A stretch of 19,453 nt of DNA from Entophlyctis helioformis (Eukaryota > Chytridiomycota > Chytridiomycetes > Chytridiales > Chytriomycetaceae). Shown piece after piece: positions 10,118 to 17,514 of the stretch. The stretch's first letter is position 1. Each line of letters opens with the position of its first letter. The stretch spans positions 1 to 19,453 of the forward strand of contig JAHLKH010000334.1 of the NCBI GenBank assembly GCA_025526915.1, read 5' to 3'. The notes beneath the pieces were generated by a model. That model made no database searches, was not told the origin of the DNA, and worked only from the letters and a program-made list of their open reading frames with translations. Both the position numbers and the translations under genes were made by a program.

Positions 10118-13100
10118 TCAGTGAGACGTTGATGCGCCTGATCCATCGGGAGGAGGTGCTGCAATCCCGGTGGCTGGTAAAACTGAGCTGGACGCAATGG
10201 GGATTGAGCCAGCAGGCTGTGTGGGTTTGGAAACGTTCGCGTTGCCACGTCCACGTCCACGTCCACGTCCACGTCCACGTCCACTGGGAGCCATGTTTGT
10301 GAGATTGCCATTTGGGCCGAGTGCTGTCGTGGAGGCATGAAGATGATGAGTCCGGTGTGTTTCCAGGGAGGTTGGTAGGGCAAGACTGCTTGACATACGA
10401 TTGGCGCTACGCTGGGCTGCTCGATTTGCCGTGTTTGTCGGAGGGCCCTGAGCAGCATGAGAGGCGACACCTCTTCCAGCAGTCGTAGCTGGTTGACTTG
10501 GGCCATTTGCAGCAGATACAGGCTGGGGTGCTATGGGCCGTGTTGTGCGTGGTGGTGGCTGGCCCTGTGTGACTGCTGCAGTTGACGGCGGTTGCGGTTG
10601 GTGGGCTGGACGCGAATTGATGGTTGGCGCACCGTCAGATGGTGGCAGTCTGTCTACAGGAGCTTGGGATGATGCCGAAACAGGCGCAGATGATGGTGTT
10701 GCTTAGTGAGCAACAGTCAGCATGCCATCCAGAGAGAATGCAGAGTGGAGTGTAAGCAATCTCTGACAACAATGCTGGATCCATGCCTGGGCAGCCATAT
10801 GCCTGACTTACATTGCAATGGTGCACTATCCGGCTGCCCGTTTGAAGGCGGGGCAGAGTAAAGAGTCGCCATTCTGGTCGTTGCTTTTGGTGTCGAAGGA
10901 GTTGCAGTGTCGCTGCGCTGCTGCAAACCCGCTGAGCTGCCAGGCAATGTATGACCCGAAGGACCGCCATTTGAGCATGCTGATGTGTCGCCAGCAGAGT
11001 CAGCGACATGTGCCTGCGTCTGCTGGGTAGGTGGTACGCGTGCCGCAAGTGCTGCATTGGTAGCCAGCCTGATAGCTTGCTGATGGGCCGATGTGAGTGC
11101 AGGAGCGGCCGCCAGTGGAGCCGGAAGCAGCGATGAGCGGTGGTTGCCTCGTGCCAACGGGGAATGGCGTAAAGGAGACGTCTGGAGGCGAGACTGGCGT
11201 TGAGGACTTGGCTGCAGGTGACTGCCAAACTGCGACTGGCTCGGAATGGCAAAAGCATTGCCCAAGTATGACTGGCTCGATTGCTGAGCATCCATGGTAC
11301 CCACGAGGGATTGCAGTGATCCGTTATGATGCTGAGGCAGGTGCCGCATTGCAAGGTCTCTCGTTGCAACTGTGTCAGAAGGCAGTGCATGTGCATACCC
11401 ACAAGCGTGGAGGGTCAATGGCATATTGCAAGCACAAGTTGATACCTAGATTGAGATCGCGATGTGCAAACCCGAATGGCGAGAACCCCATGGCGCCAAG
11501 CTGGGCAGAATGATGGTAGCCCAGTCCCGTGGCAGGCATCATTGAAGGCATGCCGAGCGTCCCATGGTAGCTGCCAGACCGTAAAGGCGATATGCCTGAA
11601 TAGTTGGGAGAAGACGACACGCCTGCATGGCCGGGAGAAGACAACGCGCTTGGATGGCCGGGAGAAGACGACATGCCAAAGGACAAGAGGTCTGCGTCGT
11701 GCTGGAGGCTTGCTGCTGTTTGTAATCGCAGTGGAGTTACCGCATTCGCCGAGTAGCTGATGACTCCTGTACCAGTGCCAGATGCTGTCTGGATGCTGGT
11801 GGCATTTGACGTTTTGGACCGTCCCTTTGAGTTCTTGGGCCTTCCTCTCGTTCGTCTGGCACTCGCACTCGGCCCCCCGCTTGTTTGTGTGTCCTCTGCG
11901 GCTTCTTGATCGGTACGCGACCTTTCCTGCTGCCGGTCTGCCCGTCTCTGATGATCTTCCGCTTGTTGTTGGAGTATACTGCCGACTGAGGCGTTGTGAT
12001 TGGCACCATTTCCAAGTCAGACGAGGCGTGATTCCAGCAAAGTCATGGGCGAGGAGAGCAGGTAGTGTCAGTGGAACAACCAGAAAAAAGATGACACAAA
12101 GCAAGGGTCTGCTTAAACCAAGCTTCATGAGCAGCAGATCCACAGAAAGAATAAATGGCAAGCACTTACGGTTGACATCTGCTGCAAATTGTTGTGACAC
12201 TGCATAGTGTTGCATTACCATGACTGCCTTTGTGGCTTCCCCAGTACCACGTTTGCGCCGATGCTTGGCAGGCTGACTGTCTCCGTCGCTTGATGCTGCT
12301 GTACGCGTTCTCTTTGCCTGTGGGTTGGCCTGCTGGTTGGCATTACCGTTGGCCGGATGAGCCATTTGGCCATCCAAGTTATTGTGGATGACAAATTGTT
12401 CGAGGAGCAAAGCAACAGCCTCATCGACCGTAGCTTCTTGGCCTAATTCGATAACCATCGCGTAGATGCCATTGTCGCGCCCGGTGATCGTCCTCTTGGC
12501 CGCGCGGTTGCGCACATCTTGCTCGACGAACATGCAATCATCATCACACTGAGTGTGCTGCTTGTCCATTTTAGAATCTGTCAATGGGATATGGTCCATC
12601 ACGCGGTAGTTTTGAACAGAAACAGAGTACAGAGGAGTCAGTAGACGCGTTAGATCAATGCATGGCTGTGGGATGTAAAAGAGCGGCATTGACGCTCATG
12701 CAGCCAGGTGCATGGACAGCATACGGCATTGTACAAACACAACCGCATCTGTATCCTACCAGGATCAAACAGAGTAGCTTGCAACTTGCGCGCTCCATCC
12801 CAAACGAGTCGGCACTGCTCCGTAGTCAGCTTGCCAGCAAACAGATCGGCCAGACTGACGTTTGGAGGCCAGTGGTGGATCATGATGTTTGAAGATGGAT
12901 TGGGCTCGCAACCAGACGTTGTTGTCGCGATCCTGTTGGCGTTGGTCAAGTTGAAGATTCGCGTTCCATCTGCTCAATCAAGCAATGCATTGTGAGTAGA
13001 AAGGTTGCGGCAAACAATCATAAAGGCGGATACACAGTAACAGACAGCAATGCAGGTAGGATGAGGCGAGCCACGTACCATGAACAAGCACTCTCAGAAA

Positions 13101-13940
13101 AAGGAGACAGTGCTCATTGAATTGCTCAACCGTCATTGATTCCGTTGGCGTTGCGAGCATTCGCGCACGTGTTGTATTGCGAAGGGATTTCCACAGCGTA
13201 AGCACTATACGGAGTGATTCGTAGAGTTGAGAGGTCGAGCGGTGAGTGCCAAGCAATCAGGACGCAAACAGACATCAGGATGATCACATAAAACACGGGC
13301 ATAGACACGCTCAGCCTTACTCTGCTGGTAGCTAGCTGAGAAATTCTTGTTTGTAAAGCATTCGCGACTATGCATCTGCAGTTCCGTTACAAACTTATCG
13401 AAAGTCCACTTGAGATTCGCATTGAGAATCTGGCTGGGGCTTTGTTGCTTAGAGAACGAGATTGCTCTTTCGATCCCCGTGCTGCAGATCATTTGGTGAT
13501 GATTGCTACCCTGCCCGTGAAAGTCCGTGCGGTAAAGAAAGGTGGCCATCTGCCAGCATCCGCCAGTAGCCAGCTCGATATCGGACGTTATCTCGCGAAT
13601 CAGGTTGACTTGAGTCGTAATGAACTTTTCGATGTCCTTGTCGCTGGTTAATGCCGGCAAAGCCATGCGGCGCTGCTGGTTTTCAGCATTTGACATGCAC
13701 ACGGCCTCGTTGTAAAGGTGGTCGGGAAGATGGGGGAGCACGAAAGCTGCAACCTTTGGTGCCCATGACGCGTCGAGACCCAGAGCTTTCAGCGACACTA
13801 ATGACTCGCACGGCCATGAATGTGTCAATGACTTGTTTGGGGCCAGCAGACACATGCATACACACCATTACAGGCAGACGATATTGACGTGAAGTACCTT
13901 TGAGCAGTGCTTGAATACGATGGAATACGTTGGATGGCAT
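10118..13940 (-). CDS. Uncharacterised 981-residue nuclear-type protein with AT-hook and RG repeat
   Basis: Function not recognised. Exons read by eye: 13940-13898, 13797-13321, 13204-13079, 12969-12760, 12577-12170, 11985-11446, 11369-10812 and 10701-10118. They join without a stop, and all seven introns (76-184 bp) are phase 1. Residues 1-285 look like an ordered domain (MPSNVFHRIQALLK, then an acidic/amphipathic stretch, then NLTNANRIATTTSG and LVWDGARKLQATLFDP). Residues 286-373 are acidic then Asn/Gln-rich. KR...KHRRKR at 374-395 fits a bipartite nuclear signal. A Gln/Arg/Glu-rich, coil-prone segment follows (426-453), then an AT-hook, RTRGRPKN, at 466-473. The rest is Ser/Pro/Ala/Gln-rich, with repeated SSPGH units and six RG dipeptides at 928-940. 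Motifs suggest a chromatin or DNA-binding protein; that is inference. It converges on the transposase gene and could be its accessory gene or an unrelated host gene. The first exon is the least certain. Confidence 0.75.
10245..10284 (-). repeat. Hexanucleotide repeat encoding an Arg-Gly tract
   Basis: CCACGT is repeated about 6.7 times on the plus strand. On the minus strand this reads GGACGT codons and gives six RG dipeptides near the C-terminus of the 981-residue protein. A 6-bp unit keeps the frame when copy number changes, so length variation would be tolerated. Confidence 0.9.
11831..11857 (-). other. AT-hook motif in the 981-residue protein
   Basis: The codons AGA CGA ACG AGA GGA AGG CCC AAG AAC give RRTRGRPKN. 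The GRP core flanked by basic residues is the AT-hook signature, which binds the minor groove of AT-rich DNA. It follows a Gln/Glu/Arg-rich helical stretch in exon 6. A single hook is weak evidence on its own. Confidence 0.7.
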
Positions 13941-15050
13941 GCTGCTCTATCAAGGCAAATGGTGGGTGTGGATCACTTGCACGGTGGCCAACGAGACGGC
14001 CGACGAAAGACGACTTTGACGCGCGGCAAGACCTTGCACAAGGCGTCGGCTGTTGACGACACAGCGGTTCAGGCAATAGAGCGTAGTGGACACCATTAGC
14101 TATTGCCAGGCAGACTATCATGCCACTCAAGCCATGCATGCAGGAAGAGAGACAGGCCGACAGGAAGGCAGGAAGCGGCCATGGTCGGTCTCTGCAGAAC
14201 GCGGTGTTGTCGCCTACAACATGGGTTCATGCAACAAAGCAACGTCGGAACGTACAAATGAGCTGGCTTGAGGACGAGAGAGGGGGGCGTTTGGCCGTGA
14301 ACGCGGGAGAGGGCAGTTTGCGAGGAGAGCGACAGTGCTGGCGCTATCTCAGAAGGTTGGCGGGTTGCTGCTGGCGGCTGAGGATAAGCCCCACGAGTGG
14401 TCTTGGTCTTTGGTGTTGTCGCAGATGCCGCGCAGGTGGGCCAGCAACCGCGGCGACGAAGATCTGGCGGCTTGTGGGTTGCGTTGTGAGTGCCTTGCAC
14501 GCAAGAGGCAAGAGAGGACAGGCCAGAGTGACCAACCTCGGCAGAAACGCCTGGCTGCCTGGACGAGCGCTGTGGTCTCTGACTTGGAGGCGGTCGTGGC
14601 ACTTGTGGCGAGAGGGGGCTGGCAGCCAAGCCGACCTTGAGAACGGCTGTGTTGTTGGGCGGACGGATGCAAACAAGTCAGTGGCGGGCGGGGAATGGCT
14701 GACTGAGCAGCTCCAAGGGTGGCACATGGGGGTCGGAGAGTCGAAGGGTCGGAGGGCAGACGCGTGTCGCGATGAAGTGATCAGATCCGGCCCTTCCGCC
14801 AGCAAACAAACAGAAGGGACAGCGTGGTGTTGGCGACACGAGGGCGGCACGAGCACGACACGGGCCCAGCAACTGGTGCCAGCATGCCACACGGTCACGG
14901 TGCCGCCATCTCCAGATCCCAGTGCGTTGGAGCGGCGGGAGTGGGAGAAGGTCTGAACCCAAAGTGGCGGCAACCGGCGGCACCCAAACCAGGCCGAGCC
15001 GAGCCGACCCGAGCCGAGCCGAGCCGACCCGAGCCGCCCAGCAGCCCCTG
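13941..15050. other. Spacer upstream of the 981-residue gene, no supported gene
   Basis: It lies between the start of the minus-strand gene and the hairpin array. Open frames of up to about 280 codons exist on both strands, but their products are rich in Trp, Arg, Gly and Cys, overlap in several frames and show no motif. The promoter of the minus-strand gene should lie at its left end, though no TATA-like element was clear. The right end is a CCGAG-type simple repeat. Confidence 0.5.
14994..15036. repeat. CCGAG/CCGAC pentanucleotide repeat
   Basis: About 43 bp of CCGAG units with interspersed CCGAC units, the pattern shifting by 15-20 bp. It directly precedes the hairpin array and is not in a supported gene. 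Confidence 0.8.
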
Positions 15051-15152
15051 CCCAGCAGCGGAGCTGCTGGGTGCGCGCGGAGCGCGCTGGCAGTGCCGCA
15101 GGCACTGCGCGTAGCAAAGGGGGTGCCCCTCGAAGAGGGGCAAACCCTTTGC
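15051..15152. repeat. Array of four perfect hairpins with 3-nt loops
   Basis: Hairpin 1: CCCAGCAGC, loop GGA, GCTGCTGGG (15051-15071). Hairpin 2: GCGCGC, loop GGA, GCGCGC (15073-15087). Hairpin 3: GCAGTGCC, loop GCA, GGCACTGC (15090-15108). Hairpin 4 is two-tiered (15114-15152): outer GCAAAGGG with CCCTTTGC, inner TGCCCCTC, loop GAA, GAGGGGCA. All stems are perfect and adjacent hairpins are 1-5 nt apart. It recalls the GC-rich double-hairpin elements known from some fungal mitochondrial genomes, but this copy lies in what looks like nuclear DNA. Function unknown. Confidence 0.85.
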
Positions 15153-15216
15153 CAAATGGACTCTCGTATGGGGGGTAGTATAGTAGACCCTTCCTGCGGT
15201 TCTCATACCATTACCC

Positions 15217-15358
15217 CTGGTGGAATATTCCTGATTGGTCAATTCTGGTGGAATCGCTGTGATTGGTCAACTCCTGGTGGAATCGCTGTGATTGGTCAAC
15301 TCCTGGTGGAATCGCTGTGATTGGTCGATCCTGGTGGAATCGCTGTGATTGGTCGATC
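15217..15358. repeat. Five tandem 28-29 bp units, each with a CCAAT box
   Basis: Units start with CTGGTGGAAT at 15217, 15245, 15274, 15303 and 15331. Each ends with a GATTGGTC segment, whose reverse complement contains CCAAT. Units 2-5 share an internal CGCTGT; unit 1 is diverged. CCAAT boxes bind the HAP/NF-Y complex in fungi, so this could be an enhancer-like array. That role is inference. Confidence 0.88.
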
Positions 15359-15412
15359 TAGAGAGCCCTTGCTCGGTGCAGACACTGCGCAATGCGAGCA
15401 CAGCAGCAACGC

Positions 15413-15595
15413 TGTAGTACTGGGCCGCCAGACAGGCTTGCCGGCTGGTCTCGGGCCAGTATGTGTGCATGCAGGGGAACAGCAGGCAGATGACTGCAAG
15501 AACGGGGGAAACCAGAACGGCCAGTGCAGCCCAACAATGTCTGTCCGGTCACGTGGATCACGTGGATCACGTGACCGCGAACCACATCCGTTACA
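15413..15595 (+). repeat. Dispersed repeat copy A (direct)
   Basis: It begins TGTAGTACTGGGCCGCCAGAC and ends CATCCGTTACA, the same borders as copies B and C. It lacks the 75-bp internal duplication those two share and has more mismatches, so it looks like the oldest copy. It carries three CACGTG sites at 9-bp spacing (15550, 15559, 15568). Confidence 0.8.
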
Positions 15596-15838
15596 TCGAC
15601 CATCGCTGCTGCAGTCACCATCACTGCTGGATCTATATCCAAGGCAGCCACAGCTGCCAGCATCGCCATTTATACACCTACGGTTGCCACTGCCTCCTCT
15701 GCTGCCACCACCACCTCTGCGGCCACATCTGCCGTCTGTAAGGATCGAGTCTGGGTCACGTGATTGCCCATTGACACCAATCTGCCTTTCCTGCACAGAG
15801 TTTCCCCAGCTCTCCTCAACCATCTGTGCAGGTCTGTT

Positions 15839-16106
15839 GTAGTACTGGGCCGCCAGACGGACTTGCCGGCTGGTCTCGGGGCAGTGAGTATGCACGCAGG
15901 GGAACGGCGGGCAGACGACTACTTCATTGGGAGGCAGCACAGACCTGGTCTCGGGGCAGTGAGTATGCACGCAGGGGAACGGCGGGCAGACGACTGCAAG
16001 AACGGGGGAAACCAGAGCGGCCGGTGCGGCCCGACAATGTCTGTCCGGTCACGTGGGTCACGTGGATCACGTGGATCACGTGACCGCGACCGAGCATCCG
16101 TTACAC
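15839..16106 (+). repeat. Dispersed repeat copy B, left arm of an inverted pair
   Basis: Same borders as copy A. A block of about 48 bp starting GTCTCGG occurs twice inside it (15873 and 15948, 75 bp apart). Four CACGTG sites lie at exact 9-bp spacing (16050, 16059, 16068, 16077). Copy C repeats it in reverse orientation, about 1.06 kb away. Confidence 0.88.
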
Positions 16107-16255
16107 TCCCCCAGCGTAGACAGCCACTCATAAGAAAGAAGAGTGGATGAACAGCGACTAAGAGGATGCATGGGCGTTGCACACACAAGAAGCAGAGGTG
16201 TGGGCAACAATGGACGCGAAGGACACAGGACGGGGAACCGTGCGCACAGAGCAAC

Positions 16256-16370
16256 AAGGAGAGAGAGAGATGGAGTGGATGGAAGGGGAAGAGATGGAGA
16301 GATGGATTGGATGGAGGGGGGAGAGATGGAGAGGTGGATTGGATGGAAGAGGGAAAGGTGGAGAGGTGGA
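16256..16370. repeat. 115-nt cytosine-free, purine-rich tract
   Basis: No C occurs on the plus strand from 16256 to 16370. The tract is made of GAGA, TGGA and GGGG motifs, including a 25-bp segment at 16291-16315 repeated with one mismatch at 16323-16347. Such strand asymmetry is prone to triplex or G-quadruplex structure. No coding role was seen. Confidence 0.85.
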
Positions 16371-16520
16371 CAGATCAGGGCCGAGAGGGTGAACATGGTC
16401 AACAGACACATGAACAGGTGGACAAGCCGGATGGTGCGGCGATCAGGATGGAAAGGCGACAGTGGCTGCGAGATCGTGCCGGTGGTGACCGAGCTGACGT
16501 GCGTGGCCGTGTTGGTGTAA

Positions 16521-17115
16521 GCTGATCCGAATGTGGTCAGAGCCGTACGGTGTAGGGTGGCGGCTGATGGCTGGTCAGGGACGCAGTGTGGGTTCAAGTG
16601 GCGATCCAAAAGGGATCCCACCCCAGACTCCTCTCGCAAGAGGCACCGAGCATGGCCTGGATACCCGGTCCAGGAGCTGATGCTGAGCTACAGATGTGCA
16701 ACGTGCTGGGGCTGGTGTCTGCAGGCTGTGGCCGATGGATGCTGATGCCGAGACCAATGGCGGCTGGGTGGCTGAGGCGGCTGATGCTGCCAAGGCCGAG
16801 GTGATGAACGCGCCCGTCGACGAGAACATCGTGCTGCAGAAGCAGCGAGGCACAAGCCGATCCAGTGGTGGTTGATATGGCGGACAATGCAGCTGTGGCA
16901 GATGCAGGCCGTGCCGTGCTGAAGCGAATGCCGATACTGACGTGCTGATCCAGATGTGGTCAGGACTGATCGGCGTGGTTGTGGCGGCTGACGAAAGTTG
17001 CAGCGGTGCAGTTGAGGGTGTAAGTGGTGATCGGCTGTGGATCCCGCCCCAACTCCTCTCACAGGAGGCACAGAGCATGCCTGGAGACAATGTCCAGAAG
17101 CAGATGCGGCGACAA
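16521..17115. repeat. Diverged direct duplication (unit offset about 424 bp) with two conserved hairpins
   Basis: Copy 1 starts GCTGATCCGAATGTGGTCAG at 16521; copy 2 starts GCTGATCCAGATGTGGTCAG at 16944. Both later carry an ACTCCTCTC...GAGGCAC segment followed by GCATG and CCTGGA...TCCAG. Hairpin 1 is 16630-16643 and 17055-17068; hairpin 2 is 16656-16674 and 17080-17098. The two copies differ mostly outside the stems. Confidence 0.7.
16735..16875 (+). CDS. Short open frame, 46 residues, doubtful
   Basis: It starts ATGGATGCTGATGCC and reads MDADAETNGGWVAEAADAAK and onward to a TGA at 16873-16875. The Ala/Asp-rich, Cys-free composition looks more protein-like than the surrounding frames, and a similar Ala-rich stretch (MADNAAVADAG) begins at 16879 in another frame. 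It lies inside the inverted-repeat element. It may be a remnant of a decayed gene or chance; no family was recognised. Confidence 0.2.
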   Translation: MDADAETNGGWVAEAADAAKAEVMNAPVDENIVLQKQRGTSRSSGG

Positions 17116-17168
17116 GCAGGTGGAGCTGATGCTGGCAAGCGAGCTGATGCTGGCAGATATCAAACCAT

Positions 17169-17429
17169 GTGTAACGGATGCTCGGTCGCGGTCACGTGAT
17201 CCACGTGACCCACGTGACCGGACAGACATTGTCGGGCCGCACTGGCCGCTCTGGTTTCCCCCGTTCTTGCAGTCGTCTGCCCGCCCTTCCTCGCGTGCAC
17301 ACATACTGACCCGAGAGACCAGGTCTGTGCTGCCTCCCAATGAAGAGTCGTCTGCCCGCCCTTCCTCGCGTGCACACATACTGACCCGAGAGACCAGCCG
17401 GCAAGTCCGTCTGGCGGCCCAGTACTACA
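17169..17429 (-). repeat. Dispersed repeat copy C, right arm of an inverted pair
   Basis: It is the reverse complement of copy B with the same internal duplication, and it ends CCCAGTACTACA at 17429, mirroring the start of B. It has three CACGTG sites (17193, 17202, 17211) against four in B, so the 9-bp unit varies in number. The Gag-like ATG lies 86 bp downstream. Confidence 0.88.
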
Positions 17430-17514
17430 GCAAGAACCGCCCTCTCGACGCCGTCGGCCGCCGTTTCCCGCCGCCGTCGATCGATTTTTCCGTCGATTTT
17501 CCGTTTTTTTTCAG

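Larger units (their letters stand above)
15839..17429. mobile_element. Possible non-autonomous foldback-type element, or an LTR-like region with inverted arms
   Basis: Copies B and C form terminal inverted repeats of about 265 bp around about 1062 bp with no convincing gene. The ends read TGTAGTACTGG...CCAGTACTACA, so they also satisfy the TG...CA rule of LTRs. No target-site duplication was found (left flank GTCTGT, right flank GCAAG). Because the Gag-like frame starts 86 bp to the right, an LTR or leader of that element is an alternative. Without a second copy the choice cannot be made. Confidence 0.4.

Noticed and set aside
11415..12689. 424-codon continuous minus-strand frame
   Set aside because: It reads real exon 5 of the 981-residue gene, then runs through an intron and reads exon 6 in the wrong frame. 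The correct frame in exon 6 gives the AT-hook and SSPGH repeats and agrees in phase with its neighbours.
10118..13940. Identity of the 981-residue protein as a TET/JBP dioxygenase
   Set aside because: TET/JBP genes accompany KDZ elements in fungi, so I looked for the HxD...H iron-binding pattern and the conserved arginine in a double-stranded beta-helix context and did not find a convincing match.
14120..14956. 278-codon open frame on the plus strand
   Set aside because: Trp-, Arg-, Gly- and Cys-rich product without motifs, with overlapping open frames on both strands in GC-rich DNA; no splice signals.
15217..15358. CRISPR-like array
   Set aside because: The units are directly adjacent without unique spacers and the window is eukaryotic; it is a plain tandem repeat.
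16585..16612. Possible tRNA T-arm (GGTTCAAGTGGC)
   Set aside because: The B-box match is poor and no acceptor stem, A box or anticodon arm could be placed around it.
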